9,500 bases of DNA from an uncultured Flammeovirgaceae bacterium (GCA_946480685.1 CAMLLI010000094.1:1-9500), one strand, 5' to 3'. Shown: positions 1-6,924, numbered from the stretch's first letter. Translations and numbers: made by a program. The notes: a model not told the origin generated them from the letters alone.

Positions 1-576
1 ACGCAGGCCGTTGCCTTTCGGGTAGACGATATACACTATAGAAATTATACGCCTAATTTTTTTGACAGTGAAGCCGGTATATGTTCGGTATGTTTTTATT
101 TACATGGCAATGGTCCGGGCAGTACGTTTGCGTCCAGGCTTCGCGTTGGCGACAAGCTGAAGATGGTTGGCCCGCGCGGCAAGAGTCTGTACGAAGCCGA
201 CAGTAAATATCATTTCTTTTTTGGTGATGAGACATCGCTGGGACTTTTCAATAGTCTCAAGAATGAGATCCATGCGAATCAACAGGAATACCTGGGGGTG
301 TTAACGCTTCACCCGGATCTGTTCGACCTGCCGGATAAACTCGATCTTATGCTGGATGTAGTTCCGAAGGATACGGTGATGCCGTATGAACATTCCGCTG
401 CGTACCTGAATGGTCTGCACGGCAAGCTATGGGACGTCTGGCGTGCAAGTACATTTTACCTGACGGGTAATGCGAACGCCATAAAAGGTGTGCGCAAAGT
501 TTTATTAACCCGAGGTGTTCCGCCCCGGAACATCCGTGTGCAGGCGTTTTGGGCTGAAGGAAAAGAAGGACTTTAA
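1..576 (+). CDS. Siderophore-interacting protein (FAD/NAD(P)H ferric-siderophore reductase family), 5'-truncated by the window edge
   Basis: The frame is open from base 1 to the TAA at 574-576, leaving 191 C-terminal residues; the true start lies before the window. Family members (ViuB/YqjH type) are cytoplasmic flavoproteins that use NAD(P)H to reduce ferric siderophores and release iron. Visible signatures are an RxYTP-type FAD motif at fragment residues 14-18 (R14, Y16, T17), then a GPGSTFA...GD...GPRG stretch at about 38-60, typical of the FAD-binding half. The motif GDETSL at 75-80 opens the NAD(P)H-binding half. Near the end, FYLTGNANAIKGVRK corresponds to the family's usual AGE...R segment, and a C-terminal FWAEGKEG corresponds to its YWR-G ending. 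The AGE position reads TGN here, a modest divergence. The next gene starts 78 bp downstream behind its own putative operator, so co-transcription is uncertain. The family call is confident; the substrate is unknown. Confidence 0.85.
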   Translation, partial: TQAVAFRVDDIHYRNYTPNFFDSEAGICSVCFYLHGNGPGSTFASRLRVGDKLKMVGPRGKSLYEADSKYHFFFGDETSLGLFNSLKNEIHANQQEYLGVLTLHPDLFDLPDKLDLMLDVVPKDTVMPYEHSAAYLNGLHGKLWDVWRASTFYLTGNANAIKGVRKVLLTRGVPPRNIRVQAFWAEGKEGL

Positions 577-615
577 CAGGCTTCAAAAAATCCCGGACAA
601 CTTCTTTTGAATTTT

Positions 616-655
616 GTTACCTATTTACGTAATTAGTTACATAATTAATTACGTA
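616..655 (+). promoter_or_regulatory. Putative MarR autoregulatory operator: iterated TTACGTAATTA-type repeat reaching the start codon
   Basis: Three 12-bp units stand in tandem: TTACGTAATTAG (625-636), TTACATAATTAA (637-648) and TTACGTATG (from 649), the last running into the ATG at 655. A fourth TTAC lies at 617-620. The same bases form a perfect inverted repeat, TACGTAATTA (626-635) with TAATTACGTA (646-655), separated by 10 bp. MarR dimers bind such AT-rich palindromes and commonly repress their own genes. A dimer bound here would cover the transcription or translation start of the downstream MarR-GNAT gene. That this protein is the one that binds is inferred from position. I could not place a clear -33/-7 Bacteroidota promoter. 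Confidence 0.6.
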
Positions 656-1608
656 TGGAATTCTTTAACCAGGTTGGCAAGCTTGCGTTGGGCAGCAGGC
701 TGCGGATGTTAACCGAGCGAATCACGGATGATGCGGCTCATATTTATAAACTCTACGACATTGAGTTGCAGCCGAAATGGTTCCCTGTATTTTATGTACT
801 CTCGCAGGGAGGACCGCGTACCATCACAACGATTGCACGCGAAATAGGACACTCGCATCCTTCAGTAAGCAAGATCATTGGCGAGATGACGAAGAAAGGG
901 TATATCACCGAAAAGAAAGACAAGGCAGACGGCCGTACCACGCTGGTAACGCTCTCACCGAAAGGGAAAAATATTACTGAAAAGATCGCTGTACAGTATG
1001 CCGATGTTAACAATGCGATCGAAGAAATACTCGTGCAAACACGACACGACCTGTGGCAGGCGTTGGAAGAATGGGAATTTTTGCTGGAACAGAAAACACT
1101 GTTGAAGCGTGTGCAGGAGCAAAAGAAAAAACGTGAAAGCCAGCATGTAAAGATTGTCGATTATACTCCGAAGTATCAGAAAGCATTTCGGGATTTAAAC
1201 GAGCAGTGGATTACGCAGTACTTTAAAATGGAGGAAGCTGATTACAAAGCACTCGACAATCCGAAAAACTATATATTAAAAAATGGCGGGCATATCTTTG
1301 TTGCCTTGTATAACGATGTTCCTGCAGGCGTATGTGCGCTCATCAAAATGGATGACCCGGTATATGATTTTGAGCTGGCAAAGATGGCCGTGTCACCGCA
1401 GGCACAAGGTAAAAATATAGGCTGGCTCCTCGGGCAGGCAATCATCCGGAAAGCTAAATCGCTCGGGGCATCGCGGTTATATTTAGAGAGCAATACCATT
1501 CTTGCACCGGCAATCAATTTATACCACAAACTAGGTTTTAAAAAAGTGGTAGGACACGCAACACCGTATGAACGTTGCAATATTCAAATGGAACTAATCC
1601 TGAAGTAG
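655..1608 (+). CDS. MarR-family transcriptional regulator fused to a GNAT N-acetyltransferase
   Basis: This is a 317-residue two-domain protein. Residues 1-155 form a MarR winged helix: a dimerising N-terminal helix, a recognition helix around SHPSVSKIIGEMTK (67-80), and a wing at 81-99 with the usual D-x-R (D92, R94). A basic, Lys/Glu-rich linker (about 150-163) leads to a GNAT domain at 165-317. In it, AVSPQAQGKNIG (245-256) is the acetyl-CoA pyrophosphate loop and NLYHKLGFK (288-296) is the conserved C-terminal motif. The first glycine of the Q/R-x-x-G-x-G loop is Asn254. The ATG at 655 is preferred because residues 1-20 (MEFFNQVGKLALGSRLRML) look like the usual start of this family. The repeat array upstream suggests autorepression. 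The fused architecture is known in Bacteroidota; the ligand and acetylation target are not evident. The oxygenase gene follows 40 bp later on the same strand. Confidence 0.9.
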   Translation: MEFFNQVGKLALGSRLRMLTERITDDAAHIYKLYDIELQPKWFPVFYVLSQGGPRTITTIAREIGHSHPSVSKIIGEMTKKGYITEKKDKADGRTTLVTLSPKGKNITEKIAVQYADVNNAIEEILVQTRHDLWQALEEWEFLLEQKTLLKRVQEQKKKRESQHVKIVDYTPKYQKAFRDLNEQWITQYFKMEEADYKALDNPKNYILKNGGHIFVALYNDVPAGVCALIKMDDPVYDFELAKMAVSPQAQGKNIGWLLGQAIIRKAKSLGASRLYLESNTILAPAINLYHKLGFKKVVGHATPYERCNIQMELILK

Positions 1609-1648
1609 GCCGGTATACGTATATATCGTTTATTCATTCGGATACTAT

Positions 1649-2422
1649 ATGCTTACACCACAGGAGATAGAACAGTTTATTAAAAATGGATTTGTAAAGC
1701 TTGAACATGCCTTTCCGGAGACACTTGCCGAAGCGGGACGCGAAATTCTTTGGCGTGATACCGGCTGCAATCCAAATAATCCCGACACGTGGACGAAGCC
1801 GGTAGTGCGGTTAGGATACTATAGCGATGAGCCGTTTCAGAAAGCTGTTAACACGGTGAGGCTACACGCAGCGTTCGATCAGCTTGCAGGGAAAGGACAG
1901 TGGTTGCCCCGAACAGACCTCGGTACATTTCCGGTTCGCTTTCCTGCCAACGAGGACCCCGGTGATACGGGCTGGCATGTGGATGCAAGTTTTCCCGGCG
2001 AAGCAGTACAGGATTATTTTTCCTGGCGCATCAATATATTTTCGAAGGGGCGTGCACTGCTGATGCTGTTCCTGTTTTCAGATATAGGAGAACACGATGC
2101 GCCTACACGCATACTTGCAGGTTCTCACTTGGATGTTGCCCGCACACTCGCTCCGCATGGTGATGCAGGGCTTACCTTTATGGAACTGGCACAGCAACTG
2201 GTTATACCCGATGAGCCTCCCGTAACATTTGCAACCGGCAAGGCAGGTACGGTATATCTTTGTCATCCCTTTATAGCGCATGCTGCACAGCCGCATCGCG
2301 GAGTACAGCCGAGATTTATGGCGCAACCTCCGTTACTTTCAGCAAAGCCTTTTTCTGTCTATGGCGAAAGTAAATATACCTGCCCCATAGAGCAGGCAAT
2401 CCGTGTAGCCCTGTCGTTGTGA
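1649..2422 (+). CDS. Phytanoyl-CoA dioxygenase (PhyH)-like Fe(II)/2-oxoglutarate oxygenase
   Basis: This 257-residue cytoplasmic enzyme has the double-stranded beta-helix fold of the PhyH family, which hydroxylates small molecules using Fe(II), O2 and 2-oxoglutarate. The metal triad is visible: H110 and D112 in GWHVDASF, with the distal histidine probably H211 in HPFIAHAAQPH. R222, eleven residues later, is placed to bind 2-oxoglutarate. The N-terminal LTPQEIEQFIKNGFVKL (2-18) is the common opening of the family. Its length is usual for bacterial members, with no signal peptide or membrane segment. It begins 40 bp after the MarR-GNAT stop and may share its transcript. The gap contains the 10-bp palindrome TATACGTATA (1614-1623), whose TACGTA core also occurs in the MarR array. 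The substrate cannot be read from sequence. It ends 41 bp before the convergent SnoaL-like gene, with no clear terminator hairpin between them. Confidence 0.85.
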   Translation: MLTPQEIEQFIKNGFVKLEHAFPETLAEAGREILWRDTGCNPNNPDTWTKPVVRLGYYSDEPFQKAVNTVRLHAAFDQLAGKGQWLPRTDLGTFPVRFPANEDPGDTGWHVDASFPGEAVQDYFSWRINIFSKGRALLMLFLFSDIGEHDAPTRILAGSHLDVARTLAPHGDAGLTFMELAQQLVIPDEPPVTFATGKAGTVYLCHPFIAHAAQPHRGVQPRFMAQPPLLSAKPFSVYGESKYTCPIEQAIRVALSL

Positions 2423-2463
2423 CGGCCTTGTGTGATGAAAAATATAGCGATGATGCGGTATAT

Positions 2464-2823
2464 CTACATGAAGAATTGTTCGGAAACGATCTTGCCGTTT
2501 TGTACCTGGTAAACGCACAACTCACTCATGGATGTGCGTGGTCTTCCTTTCATCGTAATGTCCATGGAAAGTATAAAGGCTATGGAGTTCCCGGCAACCA
2601 GTGGTTCGGATACGGTGATTGAATGTGTTTTTTCTACCATCGATTCAAACCGTTTTCCTTTTTCAATAATGGCTGCTAAACCGCGGGTTTCTTTTTCAAA
2701 TCCGTTTGATGCTTCCGGTTCTATACTGACAGCGTTTTCAGCATAAAGCTCTTGTTGTGCCTGTTCGTACTTTTCCTCGCGGCATAAAGAGGCGAGTCTC
2801 TTGGCAATTTCCTGCGTTGTCAT
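2464..2823 (-). CDS. SnoaL-like / NTF2-fold small protein
   Basis: This 119-residue protein has the pattern of the SnoaL-like NTF2 superfamily: an N-terminal helical pair (MTTQEIAKRLASLCREEKYE), then an ELYAENAVSIEP turn, a central helix around RGLAAIIEKGKRFE, and a final beta sheet ending ELCVYQVQNGKIVSEQFFM. NTF2-like proteins act as small enzymes or ligand-binding pockets. This subgroup is widespread in Bacteroidota and has no established function that I know of. The ATG at 2823 is chosen because MTTQEIAKRL resembles the family start. A longer form from 2874 would add 17 residues (MITRHNFFKVICQTPPA) that look like non-coding leader. It is transcribed divergently from the alcohol dehydrogenase across a 212-bp gap. 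It lacks an obvious signal peptide and should be cytoplasmic. Confidence 0.8.
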   Translation of the reverse strand: MTTQEIAKRLASLCREEKYEQAQQELYAENAVSIEPEASNGFEKETRGLAAIIEKGKRFESMVEKTHSITVSEPLVAGNSIAFILSMDITMKGRPRTSMSELCVYQVQNGKIVSEQFFM

Positions 2824-2938
2824 AGCTGGTGGGGTTTGGCAAATTACTTTAAAAAAATTATGCCGGGTGATCAATTTGCATATTGTAATGTATGTAAACT
2901 GCAGTCCGGAAATCTATAACGCTGCTCATGCGGAAAAT

Positions 2939-2978
2939 TGTTTGAATTTTATACCTTTCTGTTTGAATTTTGATACCT
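2939..2978 (+). repeat. Tandem direct repeat TGTTTGAATTTT(G)ATACCT upstream of the alcohol dehydrogenase
   Basis: Copy 1 is TGTTTGAATTTTATACCT (2939-2956) and copy 2 is TGTTTGAATTTTGATACCT (2960-2978). They are identical apart from one inserted G. The copies start 21 bp apart, which is two helical turns, so bound proteins would sit on the same DNA face. TTTGAA recurs at 3001-3006 and TTTATACC at 3020-3027. The array lies 58-97 bp before the dehydrogenase ATG, a position suited to an activator or repressor. No regulator gene for it is present in the window. Confidence 0.7.
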
Positions 2979-3000
2979 GCGTAATTCCGTTCTTTCGACT

Positions 3001-3013
3001 TTTGAACTTCAAA
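3001..3013. promoter_or_regulatory. 13-bp palindrome TTTGAACTTCAAA, possible operator
   Basis: TTTGAA and TTCAAA form a perfect dyad around one central C, 22 bp before the dehydrogenase start codon. Its left half repeats the TTTGAA core of the tandem repeat upstream. It could be a dimeric regulator site. AT-rich palindromes of this size can also arise by chance. Confidence 0.35.
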
Positions 3014-3035
3014 TTAAACTTTATACCAGCCATTT

Positions 3036-4079
3036 ATGATACAAGCAAAAGGATATGCCGTGCAAAGCGCTACTTCGGCTTTGGCACCGTGGAATTTTGA
3101 GAGACGCGAAGTAGGTCCCCACGATGTTCAGTTCGATATACTATATTGTGGTATCTGCCACTCCGACCTTCACCAGGCCCGCGATGAATGGGGCGGATCT
3201 ATATACCCGATGGTGCCGGGCCACGAACTGGTAGGCAAGGTAATTAAAGTTGGTGCACACGTAAAGAAATTCAAAGCCGGTGACCTGGTAGGCGTGGGCT
3301 GTCTTGTAGATTCCTGCAGAACATGCGAGAACTGTAAAGAAGGACTCGAGCAATATTGTTTGAATGGTATGTCGCCAACCTACAACGGTTATGAGCAAGA
3401 TCGAAAAACGCCAACGTATGGTGGCTACTCCAATACTATTGTTGTACATGAAGATTTTGTACTAAGTGTATCTGAAAAACTTTCGCTTGCAGCTGTAGCA
3501 CCTTTACTTTGTGCCGGTATAACTACATACTCACCACTGCGTCACTGGAAAGTAGGAAAAGGACACAAGCTTGCTGTGGTTGGTCTCGGTGGACTTGGAC
3601 ACATGGCCGTTAAGTTCGGTGTAGCGTTTGGTGCTGAAGTAACAGTGCTCAGTACATCTTCATCCAAGGAAGCCGATGCGCGTAAACTCGGAGCACACAA
3701 GTTTGTAGTAACCTCTGACGAAGCCCAGTTGAAAAGTGTTCGCGGCTATTTCGATTTTATACTCGACACGGTTTCGGCTGCACATGACTTTAACCTATAT
3801 CTGTCATTGTTGAAAACCAATGGTACACATATCTGCGTAGGGGTTCCGCCAGATCCAGCTGCTGTACATGCATTCAGCCTGATTGCAGGAAGAAAGACGC
3901 TTGCCGGTTCAATGATCGGTGGACTTCCCGAAACACAAGAGATGCTCGATTTCTGCGCACAACACAATATCGTTTCAGATATTGAAATGATCGACATCAA
4001 AGATATAAACAAAGCCTACGAGCGAATGGTAAAGGGCGATGTTCGTTACCGTTTCGTTATTGATATGGCTACATTGTAG
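3036..4079 (+). CDS. Zinc-dependent NAD(P) alcohol dehydrogenase (YahK / cinnamyl-alcohol dehydrogenase type)
   Basis: This 347-residue medium-chain dehydrogenase/reductase interconverts aldehydes and alcohols. The GroES-like domain holds the catalytic zinc ligands C41 (GICHSD), H63-E64 (PGHELVG) and C159 (LLCAGITTY). The structural zinc site is complete: C94, C97, C100 and C108. The Rossmann motif VVGLGGLGH (G183, G185, G186, G188) binds the cofactor. The second strand ends in LSTSSSK rather than an acidic residue, which in this family favours NADP(H). MIQAKGYAVQ is the normal start for AdhC/YahK homologues and the length is standard, so the enzyme looks intact. Such enzymes are usually broad-specificity cytoplasmic aldehyde reductases used in detoxification; the real substrate is unknown. 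It follows a repeat-bearing promoter region and ends 12 bp before a long palindrome that separates it from the convergent kinase gene. Confidence 0.93.
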   Translation: MIQAKGYAVQSATSALAPWNFERREVGPHDVQFDILYCGICHSDLHQARDEWGGSIYPMVPGHELVGKVIKVGAHVKKFKAGDLVGVGCLVDSCRTCENCKEGLEQYCLNGMSPTYNGYEQDRKTPTYGGYSNTIVVHEDFVLSVSEKLSLAAVAPLLCAGITTYSPLRHWKVGKGHKLAVVGLGGLGHMAVKFGVAFGAEVTVLSTSSSKEADARKLGAHKFVVTSDEAQLKSVRGYFDFILDTVSAAHDFNLYLSLLKTNGTHICVGVPPDPAAVHAFSLIAGRKTLAGSMIGGLPETQEMLDFCAQHNIVSDIEMIDIKDINKAYERMVKGDVRYRFVIDMATL

Positions 4080-4091
4080 TATTCATCTTTG

Positions 4092-4166
4092 GTTCCCGCA
4101 GAAATCGCAGATGTACGCAGAAAGGATTTGTATTTATCTGCGTTTATCCGCGAGATCTACGGGAAC
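4092..4166. repeat. 75-bp imperfect palindrome made of CGCAGA units (REP-like element, possible bidirectional terminator)
   Basis: The left arm starts GTTCCCG (4092-4098) and the right arm ends CGGGAAC (4160-4166), perfectly complementary. Pairing continues inward with a few mismatches to about 4123/4135, leaving a loop of about 11 bases. The left arm carries CGCAGA at 4097, 4106 and 4116; the right arm carries TCTGCG (4137), TCCGCG (4147) and TCTACG (4156). It fills most of the 90-bp gap between two convergent genes. There is no good T-run on either side, so it is not a classical intrinsic terminator, though the long stem could still stop or protect both transcripts. Similar TCTGCG-rich intergenic palindromes are, as I recall, multicopy in various genomes. 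Confidence 0.75.
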
Positions 4167-4169
4167 AAA

Positions 4170-5504
4170 TTATAGCGTAATGATAAACTCCGTGCCGAGC
4201 CCGGGAGCACTGTTCACCCGTATATCAGCATGATGCAATTGCAATATTTGTTTGGATATAGCGAGACCTATACCTGAACCATTTTTCTTGGTGGTATAGA
4301 ATGGTATAAATATCTTTTCCACCGTACTTTCATCCATCCCTTCTCCATTATCACGGATATGTATATTTACCTGGCTCTTGGCTGATGGTGTAGTATATAT
4401 ATGAATCGAAGGAGACTCTTTGCCCGTCACAGCATCGATAGCATTCAGTAATAAATTGATCAGTACATGTTCCATCAGAGCGGGGTCGACAATGACCGGT
4501 TGATCGATATCACGAATAGTCAATGCTATACCATGTTCTTTAATGTTTACGGCCATGAGTACTTCTACCCGTTGGACAATTTCGCGGAGGTTGGTTTTCT
4601 CCGGGTTCAGTTTGGGTATAGCGGCCAGTTTTCGATATGTCTTCGTAAAATTGTAGAGTCCTTCGCTGCGAATATGGATGGCGTCCAATCCCTGGTTTAA
4701 TGAATCATACAGAGAGGGCAGGGAAGTATCCGTAGATTTACTCTGTACCACAAGTCCGCGCAGCGTAGCACTTAACGATATAATAGGAGACACTGAATTC
4801 ATGATCTCGTGACTCATAACGTGAATCAGCTTTTGCCAGGCATCCATTTCATGTATATCCAGCTCCTGGCGAATGTTCTGCATCGAGATCAATTTATAGT
4901 ACATATCCTCCAGTTTAAATTCCGAAGCGTGAATCGACAATTGCAGTACGTCCTGCTGCATGCGTAGTTTTACAAGACGGGTTTCTCCCGTACGTATTTC
5001 GCGGATCGTATTTGCCAGCGATACATCGATACTCTCGAAGGCATGAAGATCCGGAAGTATATTTTTCTGCAACATGGTTTTCAGTGCCTGGTTCGCATGC
5101 TGTACTTTACCGGTAGCATCCACGCTGAGTATACCCACACGTACATGTTCAAAAAGCATTTCGAGGTAACGGTATTGCACTTCCTTCTGTACGCTGATGT
5201 TGCGAAAGGCAGAAGCGATCTTGTTCAGCATACTATATAATTCGTCAATGCTCTTGCCATTGCCCGATGTATGAAAGTGAGTCGTGAAATCACTTTGCAG
5301 TAAGCTCGTGAGAAAATTTTTCAGGTCGCGGTTAAAACGATCGGTATACCACACCAGTTCAATCAGTAAAATCAGGATGGCAGCGCCCAGATATATACTT
5401 CGAAGGTAGTAGCCATGTACAATGCACCAGGCAAATAAAGTTATAACACCCGTAAGCAGTAACACACGGAAAATAATCTGAAGTCTGAAGTTCTTAAATA
5501 CCAT
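4170..5504 (-). CDS. Membrane sensor histidine kinase (NtrY-like), partner of the adjacent sigma-54 response regulator
   Basis: This is a 444-residue kinase. Two close membrane helices (about 8-28 and 34-51), joined by a very short loop, leave almost no periplasmic sensor, so sensing is probably in the membrane or cytoplasm. A coiled linker follows (about 55-110), then a PAS-like domain (about 112-205, with VRVGILSVDATGKVQHAN). The phosphorylation helix carries H232 in VMSHEIMNSVSP. The HATPase domain shows the N box (HVLINLLLNAIDA, N350 and N354), DNGEGMD (385-391), the F box IFIPFYTTK (398-406) and GSGIGL (409-414). The start at 5504 is chosen because MVFKNFRLQIIFR is a typical N-terminus. 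A longer reading to 5708 would only overlap the upstream regulator gene. The start lies inside the end of that gene (11-bp overlap), implying translational coupling. It autophosphorylates and should donate phosphate to D55 of the neighbouring regulator. Confidence 0.9.
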   Translation of the reverse strand: MVFKNFRLQIIFRVLLLTGVITLFAWCIVHGYYLRSIYLGAAILILLIELVWYTDRFNRDLKNFLTSLLQSDFTTHFHTSGNGKSIDELYSMLNKIASAFRNISVQKEVQYRYLEMLFEHVRVGILSVDATGKVQHANQALKTMLQKNILPDLHAFESIDVSLANTIREIRTGETRLVKLRMQQDVLQLSIHASEFKLEDMYYKLISMQNIRQELDIHEMDAWQKLIHVMSHEIMNSVSPIISLSATLRGLVVQSKSTDTSLPSLYDSLNQGLDAIHIRSEGLYNFTKTYRKLAAIPKLNPEKTNLREIVQRVEVLMAVNIKEHGIALTIRDIDQPVIVDPALMEHVLINLLLNAIDAVTGKESPSIHIYTTPSAKSQVNIHIRDNGEGMDESTVEKIFIPFYTTKKNGSGIGLAISKQILQLHHADIRVNSAPGLGTEFIITL

Positions 5505-6861
5505 AGGTCTGGATTCTTCGATAGAGTGCCCCGCGCGACAATCCCAGTTCATCGGCGGCATGACTGATATTGCCGTGATGTTTAGCGATCGCTTTCCGGA
5601 TCGCCCAGGCTTCAAGTTTTTCGAGGTTAAAATCTTCGAATGTAAAATCCGAAGACATTTGCTTTTGCAGTGCTCCGAAATCAGCCGGCTCAATCTGTTC
5701 GCCTTCACACATAATCACGGCCCGCTCTACTGCATGTTGCAGCTCACGTATATTACCGGGCCAACGGTATTTCTGGAGAGCGGATATAACACCATCGGCA
5801 AATTTCAAATGGGACTTCTGGTATTTATGACTGAAACGATGCATGAAATGTTCGGCCAATAAAGGTATATCTTCAGCGCGGTCCTGAAGCGGAGGCAAGG
5901 TTAACTCTACTGTGTTGATGCGATAGTATAGATCTTCCCGGAATTTACCTTCCTTTACCATGGCCTGCAGATTGCCATTGGTAGCGCAGATGATTCGCAC
6001 ATCCAGATCTATACTTTCATGCGTGCCCAGCCGTGTAACCTTTTTATGTTGCAATACCGTGAGCAGTTTCGCCTGAAGTGACAGGGAGAGATTGCCGATC
6101 TCATCCAGAAATATAGTACCACCGGCAGCAGCTTCGAATCGGCCGGCTCTGTCTTCCTTTGCATCTGTAAACGCGCCTTTACGATGACCAAACATCTCGC
6201 TTTCGAAGAGGCTTTCACTGAGCGAGCCTACATCTACCGTCATAAATATACCGTTTGCCCGCATCGAGTTACGGTGTATTTCGCGTGCTATAATTTCTTT
6301 GCCGGTACCATTCTGCCCGAGGATCAGAACATCGGCTTCCGTAGGTGCTACTTTTTCAATCGTCTTTCGAATGGTAAGTATCGATTCAGATATACCGATA
6401 ACCGGTTCGTGTCGATCCAACGCAGAGGCTAGTGATCGCTGCTGCGATTTCAATTGCTTTACTTTCTTTTTCTCCTGGCTTAACAAGTGGGCCGTCTTGA
6501 CGGTGGTGAGTAATTTTTCATTCTGCCACGGCTTCACAATAAAATCAAGCGCACCTTCTTTCATCGATTCAACAGCCACCTGTATATCACCGTAAGCAGT
6601 TAATAAAACTACCTGTGTCTCCGGAGCAAGACTCTTGATTTTCTTCAGCCAGAATCGTCCCTGATTGCCCGTAGTATCGCCCTGACGAAAATTCATGTCC
6701 AGTACTACTACATCAAATTGTTCACGGTCCAGCAGCGCCTGTATGCGCTCCGGGTTGGAGATCGTTTTGACCGAAGAGAAATGAGGTTCGAGCAACAGCT
6801 TGACCGAGAGAACAACAAATTCATCATCATCAACAAGCAGTATATTTCCGGCTGCTTTCAT
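5494..6861 (-). CDS. Sigma-54-dependent response regulator (NtrC family): REC, AAA+ and Fis-type HTH domains
   Basis: This is a complete 455-residue bacterial enhancer-binding protein. The receiver domain (about 5-125) has acidic D11-D13, phospho-acceptor D55 (VVLDMNF), T88 and K110. The AAA+ domain (about 152-385) has Walker A GQNGTGKE (182-189), Walker B GGTIFLDEI (D253, E254) and the sigma-54 contact loop at 229-234. That loop reads GAFTDA instead of the canonical GAFTGA. The C-terminal Fis-type helix-turn-helix is NISHAADELGLSRGALYRR (431-449). When phosphorylated it should oligomerise, hydrolyse ATP and open sigma-54 promoters. The kinase gene follows with an 11-bp overlap. Upstream lies the divergent permease, whose start region carries a sigma-54-like -24/-12 element and repeated half-sites, the most likely target. 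Its own promoter was not located. The function is confident; the signal is unknown. Confidence 0.95.
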   Translation of the reverse strand: MKAAGNILLVDDDEFVVLSVKLLLEPHFSSVKTISNPERIQALLDREQFDVVVLDMNFRQGDTTGNQGRFWLKKIKSLAPETQVVLLTAYGDIQVAVESMKEGALDFIVKPWQNEKLLTTVKTAHLLSQEKKKVKQLKSQQRSLASALDRHEPVIGISESILTIRKTIEKVAPTEADVLILGQNGTGKEIIAREIHRNSMRANGIFMTVDVGSLSESLFESEMFGHRKGAFTDAKEDRAGRFEAAAGGTIFLDEIGNLSLSLQAKLLTVLQHKKVTRLGTHESIDLDVRIICATNGNLQAMVKEGKFREDLYYRINTVELTLPPLQDRAEDIPLLAEHFMHRFSHKYQKSHLKFADGVISALQKYRWPGNIRELQHAVERAVIMCEGEQIEPADFGALQKQMSSDFTFEDFNLEKLEAWAIRKAIAKHHGNISHAADELGLSRGALYRRIQTYGI

Positions 6862-6924
6862 AGGTATTCAAACTATAGGTACGGATGGTTAAAGGTATAG
6901 ACAGTGTTGCGGAAAGCAATAGAA

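Larger units (their letters stand above)
2824..3035. promoter_or_regulatory. Divergent intergenic control region between the SnoaL-like and alcohol dehydrogenase genes
   Basis: This AT-rich gap separates two divergent starts and should hold both promoters. It contains a tandem direct repeat (2939-2978) and a 13-bp palindrome (3001-3013), described separately. I looked for the Bacteroidota -33 TTTG / -7 TAnnTTTG pair on both strands. The best plus-strand candidate, GACTTTTG at 2997-3004, matches all but the first base of the -7 box, but lacks a TTTG at the usual spacing. No RNA gene or small conserved ORF was recognised. Promoter positions remain unassigned. Confidence 0.55.

Noticed and set aside
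582..611. TTCAAAA / TTTTGAA inverted repeat after the siderophore-interacting gene
   Set aside because: Only 7 A/T-rich pairs with a 16-base loop and no T-run, so it is too weak to call a terminator.
2824..2874. 17-residue extension of the SnoaL-like protein from 2874
   Set aside because: MTTQEIAKRL matches the usual family start, and the added residues show no conserved character.
2801..3100. 99-residue plus-strand reading frame across the divergent gap
   Set aside because: It overlaps the starts of two well-supported genes, has a Cys/Phe/Asn-rich composition with no domain, and contains the repeat array.
5505..5708. 68-residue N-terminal extension of the histidine kinase
   Set aside because: It is simply the regulator's C-terminal coding region read in another frame. 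The typical kinase start is at 5504.
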